Source: Gemmatimonadota bacterium
GTDB taxonomy: Bacteria; Latescibacterota; UBA2968; UBA8231
Length of the DNA stretch: 64,000 bases
NCBI GenBank assembly: GCA_018673255.1
Contig: JABHDC010000142.1
Location: 1-64,000, forward strand
Direction of reading: 5' to 3'
Positions 9,392-17,233 of the stretch are shown here, one piece after another. The position numbers were made by a program, and so were the translations under genes. Position 1 is the stretch's first letter. Each line of letters starts with the position of its first letter. The notes beneath the pieces were generated by a model that saw only the letters and a program-made list of their open reading frames with translations, made no database searches and was not told the origin of the DNA.

Positions 9392-10267
9392 ATGGATCGA
9401 CCGATGAGGTCTGTAATGATGTACGTGATCGCGTTTGTTGCGTTCGGAACTGCTGGTGTCCTCACCCTGTACGTCACGAATCGATTCGGAGAGCAGTCCG
9501 ACGAGAAACAGTTGGCTGAGTTCGGAAAGCTACGTGACTCGCAGACGCGTGAACTTCTGACAGCGATGGCTGACGTCAACGAAATCTCCAAGCGAATCAC
9601 GCAGCTTGCCGAGTCAATGGAAGGTGGGGATACCGGACCGAATGCGGTCTCCAGACTACGTGATGAGGCGAGTCAGCTCGCGATGAGCCTCAGCGAATGG
9701 GTAGGCGAAGTCGAACGCCGGAAGCCGATAGTCCAGGCCCGTCTCGAAGTGGAGGGCCTCTCCGCGACTGCCAGGGCGGACAAATACAACGGCCTTGTCG
9801 GACCCTACTACGCTCGATTTCTGACATCACTCGACACTCATGTGAATGCCCTGATTGAGGAGGGATGGGAGGTGCAGGTCGACCGGAGAGTGAATCTGCC
9901 AGAGCGATTTGTGCACGCTCGAGAGCCCGTGATCTCGGGACATGCTGAGTTCCTCGTGCAGTACACCTTTCCTTCCGGACGAAAGTGGACAGCCATATTC
10001 ACATCTGGAGGGGCTAGCAACTCAAAGCTGTCTCTGCCGTATTTCCGCATCGCTCTTGCTACACTGGCGGAACACGACCATGGCCCGAACTACTTCGAAC
10101 TGCACATGCAAGACAAGCAGGACGCGGGAGTCGTGTTCAGCTTGCGCAGCAACTTCGAAAGCGTCCAAGATCGCTTCGGGATTGAGAATGGGCGGCTCGA
10201 GGAATTTGCGCATCACTTCGACGAGGCATTCCGAGTTCTCTTGGAGGAGGAACGAGCCCGAGAATAG
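9392..10267 (+). CDS. Membrane-anchored protein of unknown function
   Basis: A 291-residue protein with one N-terminal transmembrane segment (VMMYVIAFVAFGTAGVLTLYV), a predicted coiled coil (about residues 30-75, rich in heptad Leu/Ile/Met) and a soluble mixed domain with a WTAIFTSGG strand and charged C-terminus. No family is recognised. The start could be ATG 9392 or a nearby in-frame ATG (9404, 9419, 9422), all before the membrane segment; no strong ribosome binding site favours one. It is the first gene in a run of same-strand small genes, with an attC-like palindrome beginning 28 bp after its stop, as expected for an integron gene cassette. Confidence 0.6.
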   Translation: MDRPMRSVMMYVIAFVAFGTAGVLTLYVTNRFGEQSDEKQLAEFGKLRDSQTRELLTAMADVNEISKRITQLAESMEGGDTGPNAVSRLRDEASQLAMSLSEWVGEVERRKPIVQARLEVEGLSATARADKYNGLVGPYYARFLTSLDTHVNALIEEGWEVQVDRRVNLPERFVHAREPVISGHAEFLVQYTFPSGRKWTAIFTSGGASNSKLSLPYFRIALATLAEHDHGPNYFELHMQDKQDAGVVFSLRSNFESVQDRFGIENGRLEEFAHHFDEAFRVLLEEERARE

Positions 10268-10294
10268 GGCCTCATCGAGCAGAGACCGCGGTTC

Positions 10295-10418
10295 GCCTAA
10301 CATGGGTTGGAGCAGACGGCTCTACTGGTGATTCATTGTTGGATAGGTGATTCGCCGAGTTGGATCGGTTGTTCAACGCGAACGGTAAATCTGGCCGCAG
10401 CTCAACCCTGCGTTATGT
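10295..10418 (+). other. attC-like recombination site, best candidate
   Basis: The left end reads GCCTAAC then GGGTTGGAGC (10304-10313); the right end reads GCTCAACCC (400-408 of this kilobase) then CGTTATG. TAAC (10298-10301) is complementary to GTTA (10412-10415), and GGGTTGGAGC is complementary to GCTCAACCC except for one unpaired G. Paired simple sites, paired L boxes and an extrahelical base are the defining features of integron attC sites; the length of about 124 bp is in the known range. The variable central part is only partly self-complementary. The right simple site deviates from the GTTRRRY consensus. Confidence 0.55.
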
Positions 10419-10465
10419 GAAGTAGCCAAGATGATTCCTGGCAGACCGTGAGAGTAGAGGGTGAC

Positions 10466-10885
10466 GTGAAGAGACAACTCGAACAGGTGTTGGATTTCCA
10501 CCAGAAGTTCCTCTGTCACATCGAGAAAGATCCGACGGCCAATCCATCCCAGGATGTGACTGATGTCCGTGCTCGATTGATGCAAGAGGAACTCGATGAA
10601 TACCGTGAGGCAGTTGCACACGGCGATGTAGTCCGTGTCGCGGATGCTCTGTCTGATCTCATGTACGTTGTTCTCGGAACGTACGTGTCGCACGGGCTGC
10701 ATTGCCAAGCTGAGGATCTCTTCGACGAAGTTCATCGTAGCAATATGTCCAAGCTTGATGAACGCGGTCAGCCTATCCATCGTTCAGATGGAAAGGTGCT
10801 GAAATCCGATCGCTGGTCGCCGCCAGATTTGGCCCCAATACTTGATACCGGTGCACGGGCAGGTGCCAGGATGACAGATGGATGA
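10466..10885 (+). CDS. MazG-like nucleoside triphosphate pyrophosphohydrolase
   Basis: About 139 residues of the all-alpha NTP pyrophosphohydrolase superfamily (PRA-PH/MazG-like). The metal-binding pattern is visible as EELDEYREA in one helix and DALSDLMYVV in the next, followed by the family phrase HRSNMSKLDERG and DGKVLKSDRWSPPDL. Members hydrolyse (d)NTPs to monophosphates and are common in mobile cassettes and phages. GTG 10466 is preferred because AGAGGG precedes it by five bases; the frame extends to another GTG at 10448. It follows the first attC-like element directly, as a cassette gene would. Confidence 0.82.
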   Translation: MKRQLEQVLDFHQKFLCHIEKDPTANPSQDVTDVRARLMQEELDEYREAVAHGDVVRVADALSDLMYVVLGTYVSHGLHCQAEDLFDEVHRSNMSKLDERGQPIHRSDGKVLKSDRWSPPDLAPILDTGARAGARMTDG

Positions 10886-11005
10886 TCGATATCCGAAGCC
10901 TTCATCGATGACAGATATGTGGAGCATCGGAGTCTCTGAACCTGTACAATACTGTTACCTGCCGATGACGCATGGACCAGACCTGCAGCACAGGAGGAAC
11001 TGAGC

Positions 11006-11188
11006 GTGGAACTCAAAGAACAGATGCTCAAGGCAATCGATGAGCTCCCCGCTGACGCCAGCGTAGAGGATGCGATCGAGCGTCTCTATCTGATTCACAA
11101 GATCGAGAGAGGCACCAGGCAGGCTGACGACGGGGAATTGGTCAGCCAACAGGATGCTCGCACTCGCATGGCACAATGGCTGAAGTAA
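11006..11188 (+). CDS. Antitoxin of a ParE/RelE-type toxin-antitoxin pair
   Basis: A 60-residue, mostly helical protein with a central DASVEDAIERLYLIHKIERG helix pair and a polar C-terminal arm (DDGELVSQQDARTRMAQWLK), a form seen in small antitoxins that wrap their toxin. AGGAGG precedes the GTG start. It overlaps the downstream toxin by 13 bp, so the two are translationally coupled. Identification rests mainly on this overlap with a clear ParE-type toxin. Autoregulation of the pair is typical of such modules but no operator is evident. Confidence 0.75.
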   Translation: MELKEQMLKAIDELPADASVEDAIERLYLIHKIERGTRQADDGELVSQQDARTRMAQWLK

Positions 11189-11481
11189 GGTGGACACTTC
11201 AAGCTCTCGATGATGTGGAAGCGATCTGCCTGTTTATCGCCCGAGATGCACCTCGCGTCGCCTCCGTTTTCGCCGACCGAGCGTTCCTGGCCACTGATCG
11301 CCTTGTCGAGCACCCTCGCTTAGGACGGGTCGTGCCGGAGACGCAGGACTCCTCAGTTCGAGAGATCAGCGTATACAGTTACCGGATCATCTACCGCATT
11401 CGTAGGGATGAAGTGCAGGTGCTTACGGTTCATCATGGCGCCAGGCTACTCCATGAGGCTGATATCGAGGACGAGACGTAG
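11176..11481 (+). CDS. ParE/RelE-superfamily toxin
   Basis: A 101-residue toxin of the RelE/ParE fold: N-terminal helix pair (TLQALDDVEAICLFIARDAP), the HPRLGRVVPE turn, the strand VREISVYSYRIIYRI and the final VLTVHHGARLL strand are characteristic of ParE-like toxins. ParE members poison gyrase and RelE members cleave mRNA; the sequence suits ParE better because the RelE catalytic residues are not evident. It overlaps its antitoxin by 13 bp. Addiction modules are frequent and stabilising cargo of chromosomal integrons, consistent with the flanking attC-like elements. Confidence 0.85.
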   Translation: MAEVRWTLQALDDVEAICLFIARDAPRVASVFADRAFLATDRLVEHPRLGRVVPETQDSSVREISVYSYRIIYRIRRDEVQVLTVHHGARLLHEADIEDET

Positions 11482-11513
11482 ACAGCTCGAAGTCCCGCCA
11501 TCAGTCCAGAACC

Positions 11514-11648
11514 ACATAACAAGAGTATGTGCAGCAGGCGAGTCCCTGATGGTAGCTCAGCTAGTTGGACTAGTGAGGCGCCAGGCGACAACTGCAGGAG
11601 TTTCAGATCGAGCGGCAGGCCAGCCCGCTGCTGAACTCGGTGTTTTCG
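11514..11648 (+). other. Degenerate attC-like palindrome
   Basis: CATAACAAGAG followed by GTGCAGCAG at the left (from 11515) mirrors CTGCTGAACTC then GGTGTTTTCG at the right (to 11648), with two small unpaired insertions in the left arm. It starts 33 bp after the toxin stop. The right simple site (GTTTTC) is a poor match to the attC consensus, so this may be a decayed site. The remaining bases to 11777 hold no gene I can support. Confidence 0.35.
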
Positions 11649-11777
11649 TCCAAGGCCAGATTCCCCGACGGAACCCGGTAGCGAAGCGACTCGTCGCATG
11701 AGTAGACCGTGTCGTGAGTTCGACCCGGGGGTAGAGGATGTGACGAGGTCCGACGAACATACTGAAGGGGGAGCACA

Positions 11778-12467
11778 ATGCGCTTCGTGTTGATTGTCGC
11801 CAATCTACTGATTCATCTGGCCGCATCCGGTGCTGTCGCGGGTTCGCTTGCCGGGGAGTGGAGGGCCGATGGCGAGTCGGAACGTCGCCTCCTGTTGAGC
11901 GCTGATGGTTCGTTCGAGTTGAGCCTGACCGGTCAGTCACCTGAGGAAGAAACCTTTGTTGTCCACCTCGACATGACGCCGGAGGAGGGCTTCTTCGGCT
12001 ACGGTATTTCGGGGAATCCATCGTCAGCCAGCCAGCCAGCGGCACTTCCTCCACATGTGTACCAGATATCCGTACCGGTGGAGAGCCAACAATTGAGGAC
12101 GGGAGGAACATGGACAAGCACCGACTCTTCCCTGCTGTTGTCACTGAACGAGCTCGAAATCTCCCATGTAAATGACATGGCAATAGTGGACTACGTGACT
12201 AGCCTGGTACATCAAGAACTCGAACGTGAGGCCCTGGCCGATGAGGCGCGAACCGGTTACAGTGCGGCGCTCGAGAGAGTGAGTCCCATTCTGATCCAGC
12301 AGGACGAGCCTCTTGAGGAGATATCATGGGGGCTCTCCATCAACAACGGTGTAATGGCCATCTCCGATCCCAATGGGAAGTTCACTGGGAACTGGCACAA
12401 GGCCGCAGACGGCACTGCCGTTGAGGTCACGCGTTGGGCGAACGTCAAGATTGGTTCGAGTCCCTGA
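11778..12467 (+). CDS. Secreted protein of unknown function
   Basis: A 229-residue protein whose first 20 residues form a signal peptide (VLIVANLLIHLAASGAVAG). The mature part begins with a small beta domain (GEWRADGESERRLLLSADGS, resembling the opening of lipocalin-like or copper-resistance-like secreted domains), then a helical linker and a final strand pair around GKFTGNWHKAADG. I do not recognise a family. AGGGGGAG upstream supports the ATG start. Like its neighbours it is on the plus strand and followed by an attC-like element, consistent with a cassette gene. Confidence 0.6.
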   Translation: MRFVLIVANLLIHLAASGAVAGSLAGEWRADGESERRLLLSADGSFELSLTGQSPEEETFVVHLDMTPEEGFFGYGISGNPSSASQPAALPPHVYQISVPVESQQLRTGGTWTSTDSSLLLSLNELEISHVNDMAIVDYVTSLVHQELEREALADEARTGYSAALERVSPILIQQDEPLEEISWGLSINNGVMAISDPNGKFTGNWHKAADGTAVEVTRWANVKIGSSP

Positions 12468-12607
12468 ACTCCCTGCCGATTACAAGCCCTGATCTCCTCT
12501 GCAGCGACGTACCGAGAGACCGCTCAACATGTTGCATTGCCTCGATCTATGGCACCCCGTCATGTTTGGTTGTTGAGGGGCCAACATCGAGATGGCCGAG
12601 ATCCACC

Positions 12608-12686
12608 AAGTGATAAGAGTTGCAGCAGACGGTCTGTGATTCGAGTCGGCCAGTGGTTGGGCCCGCGGCTCAACACTTCGTTAGTA
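12608..12686 (+). other. attC-like recombination site
   Basis: The left end reads TGATAAG then AGTTGCAGCAGACGG (616-631 of this kilobase); the right end reads GGCTCAACACT then TCGTTAGT. AGAGTTGCAGC pairs with GCTCAACACT apart from one mismatch and one extrahelical C, the same layout as the element at 10295, and the left arm even shares the string AGCAGACGG with it. The right simple site GTTAGT is close to consensus; the left has TAAG where TAAC is expected. Length about 79 bp. Confidence 0.48.
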
Positions 12687-12748
12687 ATCGCGATGTGATA
12701 TCGATGGTGGAAAATGGAAGCAGTGAATCACAGATCCGCATTCAAGAA

Positions 12749-13387
12749 ATGACAGACTCTCAGACACCACGAATTCCCCCTCGCCTCGAAGATCAGAGCA
12801 GTTCACTGACACCCCTCACGGCCGAGGCAGGCTTCCTCAACTTCGAGGTAGAAGACGTAGACCTCGAAAGCGCCAGCGCGGAAGGAGTCTCATTTCAGGG
12901 CGGGTCCTTTGCCAGAGTCGTCTTCCGCCAAACCTGCCTACAACGTCTTGAATTACAGGATGTGAGACTGACGGACTGTGACTTGGCCAACGCCCAGTTT
13001 CCAGACGCTCGAGTCGTGCGAGCCACGATGACCAAATGCCGTCTGACTGGACTACAACTTGAAGAGAGTTTCCTACAGGACGTGCACTTCCGTAGTTGCA
13101 TCGGTCAGTTGTCTCAGTTCCGGTTCTCTCAACTCAAGTCTTGCTCTTTCGAAGACTGTGATCTCCGTGAGGCAAACTTCCAGGGTGCCAATCTCGCGGG
13201 CGTCGTCTTCGGAGGCTGTGATCTGCGCAACGCAGAACTTTCCCAGACCACCTTGACCGGCGCAGATCTCACCTCTTCCAATATCGAAGGCCTGCGCGTG
13301 AATCGAGAGGCCCTTCGAGGTGTAGTGTTGGCCCCGGACCAGGCTGCCTACGTAGCGGGATTGTTTGGCGTCACCGTGAAATGGTAA
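12749..13387 (+). CDS. Pentapeptide-repeat protein
   Basis: About 212 residues. From about residue 45 it is made of A(D/N)LXX-type pentapeptides (for example LTDCDLANAQFPDA, CDLREANFQGANLAG, CDLRNAELSQTTLTGADL), which coil into a right-handed quadrilateral beta-helix. Such proteins include DNA mimics that protect gyrase (Qnr/MfpA type) as well as scaffolds of unknown role. The C-terminus is QAAYVAGLFGVTVKW. The start is uncertain: ATG 12749 removes an unlikely N-terminal extension, but in-frame starts exist at 12620 and 12704, partly inside the attC-like element. Qnr-like proteins are known integron and chromosomal cassette cargo. It converges on the MocR gene, 29 bp away. Confidence 0.8.
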   Translation: MTDSQTPRIPPRLEDQSSSLTPLTAEAGFLNFEVEDVDLESASAEGVSFQGGSFARVVFRQTCLQRLELQDVRLTDCDLANAQFPDARVVRATMTKCRLTGLQLEESFLQDVHFRSCIGQLSQFRFSQLKSCSFEDCDLREANFQGANLAGVVFGGCDLRNAELSQTTLTGADLTSSNIEGLRVNREALRGVVLAPDQAAYVAGLFGVTVKW

Positions 13388-13416
13388 CTGGGCCTCTCTG
13401 GGAATCTTCGACGCCC

Positions 13417-14871
13417 TCAAGTTAGAGCTCTGCGCAGGAGCTTCACCCCCCGCTGCAACGAGCGCTCTCCCACCTCCGAGAATCCCAGCAACCCCCCCTC
13501 GGGGCCGGGCGCAGCTCGGTAACTCGACAACGGGAGCAACTCGAGCCCCTCTTCTGCCGCACGTGCGCACGCCTCTTCGCCGGTCATTCCATTGCGCAAC
13601 CAGCCCACCAGATGCATGCCCGTTTCGTCTGGATCCACGTGCAGAAGCCCGCCCAGCTCTGCCCTCACTGCGTCAACGAGCCAGCGCTGTCGCTGGGCGT
13701 AGGTTCGCCTCATGCGACGCAGGTGCCGTTGGTAGTGCCCTTCAGTCAGGAAACGCGCCACGACGGCTTGCTCCAGGACAGGCGGCGGCCCCCCTGCAGC
13801 TTGTCGGACAGCTTTGAAGATCGAGACCAGGTCGCTCGGCACCACGAGATACGCGAGCCGCAGACCTGAGAACAACGACTTGCTGAACGACCCCAGATAC
13901 AGAACTCGCTGATCAGGATCGATCCCCTGCAGTGCTGGCAGGGGCGCCCCTGCGTAGCGGAACTCACTGTCGTAGTCATCCTCCAGGATCCAGGCATCAG
14001 CAGATCTCGCCCACTCCAACAGATCGGCACGGCGCTGGAGCGGCATGGTCCTGCCCAGTGGGAACTGGTGTGTCGGTGTCACATGAACGAGCCTCGCCTG
14101 GGGGGCCAGCTCTCGTCCAGCGACCACACTGAGGCCCTGGTCGTCCACCGGCACTGGCACGACCCGTGCCCCCCAACCGACGAGGGCCGTGTGATTGCCG
14201 AAGTAACCTGGATCCTCCACCCAGACTGAGTCATCCGGTTCCAGTAGAACGCTCGCTGACAGGGCAATGCCCTGCTGACTGCCACTAACGAGTATCACCT
14301 GATCGGGACTGCAGCGGACACCCCTGGTGAGGCCGAGGTGCTCGGCGATCGTTTCCTTCAATGGCTCGTATTCTGAACGACCCAGCTGTCGAGCCCTGGC
14401 CATTGTATCCCAGCATTGTACCAGAAGCTTGCGCCAGACCCTGTCCGGATACAGGTCAGCAGGCGCCCCCAAGCCGAAGGCCTTACCCCGGTACTCTCCA
14501 GGCAAGTGGATTCTCTGGGGCCACCTCGCGTCCAGGGCCTGGATGGCGCGCCCCTGTCTTGAGAGGCTTCGGCGACCTCGCGGCGGGTCTGGCTCGGTTG
14601 CCCCACGCCTGAAGGGAGCACTGAGCGGCACATCTGCAACGAACGTGCCGTTGCCCTGCTTGCCTTCCAGCAGCCCCTCGAGAGTGAGTTGCTCAAACGC
14701 GGTGTGAACGGTGTTTCGCGACACGCCGAGCTCCCCCGCAAGGGACCTGGTCGAGGGCAGGCGAGTGCCCGCCCGGAACTGCCCGGCAAGGATTGCTTCC
14801 CGGAGGCCATCGTAGAGCTGCCTGGACAGAGCTCCGGCGGAGCGATCCAGGTTCAGGGGAGGCAGCTTCAC
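13417..14871 (-). CDS. MocR/PdxR-family transcriptional regulator (GntR HTH plus aminotransferase domain)
   Basis: A 484-residue protein with a GntR winged helix (about residues 10-80; LPSTRSLAGELGVSRNTVHT is the recognition helix region) joined to a class I aminotransferase-like domain. The PLP lysine lies in YLGSFSKSLFSGLRLAYL, and EDDYDSEFRY is the usual cofactor-binding segment. MocR proteins sense PLP or an amino compound and regulate vitamin B6, GABA or taurine genes. GTG at 14871 follows AAAGGA. It is divergent from purC across 175 bp, but no B6 gene is adjacent, so the regulon is unknown. Confidence 0.92.
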   Translation of the reverse strand: MKLPPLNLDRSAGALSRQLYDGLREAILAGQFRAGTRLPSTRSLAGELGVSRNTVHTAFEQLTLEGLLEGKQGNGTFVADVPLSAPFRRGATEPDPPRGRRSLSRQGRAIQALDARWPQRIHLPGEYRGKAFGLGAPADLYPDRVWRKLLVQCWDTMARARQLGRSEYEPLKETIAEHLGLTRGVRCSPDQVILVSGSQQGIALSASVLLEPDDSVWVEDPGYFGNHTALVGWGARVVPVPVDDQGLSVVAGRELAPQARLVHVTPTHQFPLGRTMPLQRRADLLEWARSADAWILEDDYDSEFRYAGAPLPALQGIDPDQRVLYLGSFSKSLFSGLRLAYLVVPSDLVSIFKAVRQAAGGPPPVLEQAVVARFLTEGHYQRHLRRMRRTYAQRQRWLVDAVRAELGGLLHVDPDETGMHLVGWLRNGMTGEEACARAAEEGLELLPLSSYRAAPGPEGGLLGFSEVGERSLQRGVKLLRRALT

Positions 14872-15046
14872 CTCAAGTGTCCTTTCAAATTATGATAAAT
14901 TGGCTCTTCTGGAGGGACATTTGTAGGCCTATTCTTGGCAACACACCAGTTCAGCGCAAGGGCCCAACACTGGATCTTCAGCTGACGCGTCACTGGAGAT
15001 CCTCGTGCTATGAGTCAGTGCACCTCACACCCACCAGGAGTCAGTG

Positions 15047-15835
15047 ATGTCTATTGCCGACCTGCCCACTCTTGCCGAAGGCAAGACGAAGATCGTCAAG
15101 GAGAATCCGAGTGATCCGGCGACTGTGTTCCTCTGCTTCAAGGACGACATCACGGCCGGAGATGGTGCGAAGCATGATGTTTTCGAAGGCAAGGCAGCCT
15201 TGGACTGGGCGGTCAGCCGGGACTGCTTCGAGTACCTGAATCGGCAGGGCGTTCGCACTCACTATCTCTCCAGCCCGCAGGAGCGGGCCATGCTGGTCAG
15301 GAAGCTCGACCGCAAGATCGAGCTTGAAGTCGTGAGCCGGCGGATCGCCACGGGCTCCCTGGTTCGCTGGAGCGATGTGACGGAGGGTACACGCTTCGCT
15401 TCCCTCGCCACCCAGTTCCACTATAAGGACGATCCCCTGCACGACCCGATGCTGGATGATCGCTACATCGCCTACATGGTCGAGGAGAAGGGAGCCTGGG
15501 AGTACGCGACAATGCGCGAGATGAACACGACGATCTTCGAGCTCCTCGAGGCCGCTTTCGCTCGGTTCGGTGTCCAGCTGGTGGACATGAAACTCGAGTA
15601 CGGCGTCATCGGTGGGCAGATGCATCTGATCGACGAAATCTCGGGCGGCTCCTTCCGGCTCTGGCCCTATCGGCACGATGCGCCGAATCTGGGTCAGGAG
15701 AACGTGCTGTCAGAGCTGGCCCCGGAGGAGCGGCTCGACAAGGACACCTACAGGATGGGCGAGGCGGCCGATATGGTTCTGTCGAAGTTCCGGGCTATCT
15801 CGGATATCACTGCCGGCTTCAGGGATCTTCCTTGA
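15047..15835 (+). CDS. purC: Phosphoribosylaminoimidazole-succinocarboxamide synthase
   Basis: SAICAR synthetase joins CAIR and aspartate using ATP, the eighth step of IMP biosynthesis. The 262-residue protein shows the N-terminal EGKTKIV nucleotide-binding loop, the KDDITAGDGAK segment, the RRIATGSLVRW segment with its substrate arginines, LIDEISGGSFRLWP near the end of the core, and LDKDTYR. AGGAG upstream supports ATG 15047 over the adjacent GTG. It is monocistronic, divergent from the MocR gene; no purine riboswitch is seen upstream. Confidence 0.95.
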   Translation: MSIADLPTLAEGKTKIVKENPSDPATVFLCFKDDITAGDGAKHDVFEGKAALDWAVSRDCFEYLNRQGVRTHYLSSPQERAMLVRKLDRKIELEVVSRRIATGSLVRWSDVTEGTRFASLATQFHYKDDPLHDPMLDDRYIAYMVEEKGAWEYATMREMNTTIFELLEAAFARFGVQLVDMKLEYGVIGGQMHLIDEISGGSFRLWPYRHDAPNLGQENVLSELAPEERLDKDTYRMGEAADMVLSKFRAISDITAGFRDLP

Positions 15836-16003
15836 GAGCCTGGGGTCCGGTGCCCGGAGTGCGCGCGCCGGACCCCATTGAGATGACCAAGTGAAGCCAT
15901 GATCTCTACCGTATTCGACGCGGCCGCAAGACCTCACCCAACCCGGCTGGGTGAGGGTGACAACAACCATCGGCGGCTCCGAGACGACACCGGACTCACA
16001 GCA

Positions 16004-17056
16004 CTACAGCTTCGCGTTTGCACTCGTTCCACCGCCACCGGCACTCAGGAACATCGCCTTGGTCTCGTCTGTCAGACGAATGTGCGGCGGGGACATGCCC
16101 GGCCGCAGCACGCTCGGGTCGCTCTCCACACGCGCCAGCGGATGGAGCTCTGTGAGCGCCGGATTCGCAGAGTAGTCTCTGTCCTCACGCGGCTCGTTAA
16201 GCCAGCACGGCGAGAACTCCAGGATGCGCTTCTGCCGTGCAGTGAGTTCGGGGTCGTTAGTATCGTACGCGACGTCGCCGTGGTGCATACCGAAAGGAAC
16301 ATATTTGTAGAAGAGCGTGCGGCGTTCACCGCTCCCCGCCCACGGAATGGTGCCATGTTTGAGCTTCTCGCTGAACAAGATGCAGTCTCCCGCCTTGGCC
16401 TCGATGCGGTGTACCTGCACGTCTTCATCCCAGTTCGGCAACTGCGACGTCCACTGGGTGTCGCACCAGTTCCACCGCCAGTCGCCCTCGATGTCCTTCA
16501 GCTTCTGCTCATTGGCCGGCTTGTGCGTGCCGACAACACACCCGAAGCCCCCGTCCTTGGGTCCGACTGTTTTTAGCTCATACACACAGGTGATATGAAA
16601 GGCGTCCGGGCCGCCGTGGAGTCCCCCGCCCTTGTCCGCGGCGTCTGTCGGAATCCGGCCAGGCTTGTAGTGCACATTGTCATGATCCAGCCGGAACAAG
16701 GGGCGAAGCTCTGCCGGCACGTGGGCTGGGATATGGCCCCACGACGGGTCGCCGAGGATCTCTTCTATCATAGGCAGCATGGTCTCGTTGTCGATCAGGT
16801 CCATATAGGCCTTGCTCCAGAACCTTCTCCCCATGTAGGTGTTGCCGTGCCGGTCCGTTGTCTCGCTCTTGTCGCGCCCGCCGATGTAGAAGCGGTTCTG
16901 ATTGTCGGTGCCGGCCGCGGGCAGCGTCTCCTCCCGCTCAAGGACGTGCTGGTCGTAGACTCGATTGAGCTCGTCCAACTGCTGTTGGTCTAGCACGTTG
17001 GGCACGACGATGTAGCCTTGTCGTGCGAACGCGGTGCGCATCGCGTCGTCCATCAT
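16004..17056 (-). CDS. Phytanoyl-CoA dioxygenase (PhyH)-family protein with HxG in place of HxD
   Basis: A 350-residue PhyH-type Fe(II)/2-oxoglutarate enzyme. The N-terminus (FARQGYIVVPNVLDQQQLDE) is the usual family opening. The core has VVGTHKPANEQ and EAKAGDCILFSEKLKHGT with the distal histidine H234 and a downstream ERRTLFYKY arginine for 2-oxoglutarate. Where most members have HxD, this one reads LHGGP (H147-G148-G149), so the iron-binding carboxylate appears replaced by glycine, as in Fe/2OG halogenases; some uncharacterised PhyH relatives may share this. AAGGTGA precedes the start. It is monocistronic. Confidence 0.85.
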   Translation of the reverse strand: MMDDAMRTAFARQGYIVVPNVLDQQQLDELNRVYDQHVLEREETLPAAGTDNQNRFYIGGRDKSETTDRHGNTYMGRRFWSKAYMDLIDNETMLPMIEEILGDPSWGHIPAHVPAELRPLFRLDHDNVHYKPGRIPTDAADKGGGLHGGPDAFHITCVYELKTVGPKDGGFGCVVGTHKPANEQKLKDIEGDWRWNWCDTQWTSQLPNWDEDVQVHRIEAKAGDCILFSEKLKHGTIPWAGSGERRTLFYKYVPFGMHHGDVAYDTNDPELTARQKRILEFSPCWLNEPREDRDYSANPALTELHPLARVESDPSVLRPGMSPPHIRLTDETKAMFLSAGGGGTSANAKL

Positions 17057-17233
17057 CGTATTTCACCTTCCGGGTATAAACTGGAAGAGGGATTATCGTG
17101 CGTCTGGCGTGCTCGATGCAAGCGATGTTGCGGTGATGGCATCAGGCGACCTCTTCGAATTCGAGATGGCGATCCAGTGGGGCCAGCGCGATGGGTGGGC
17201 CTCTGGCTGGCGGTTGGGTGCGGGAATTGTTAG

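Noticed and set aside
11545..11600. tRNA-like string with GGTAGCTCAGCTAGTTGG
   Set aside because: It resembles a D-arm, but no matching acceptor stem, anticodon arm or T-arm can be folded around it; it lies within an attC-like palindrome.
13384..13426. Possible fourth attC-like site (TAACTGGGC ... CTCAAGTTAGAG) between the pentapeptide and MocR genes
   Set aside because: It is only about 40 bp, the arms pair poorly and it overlaps the MocR stop codon.
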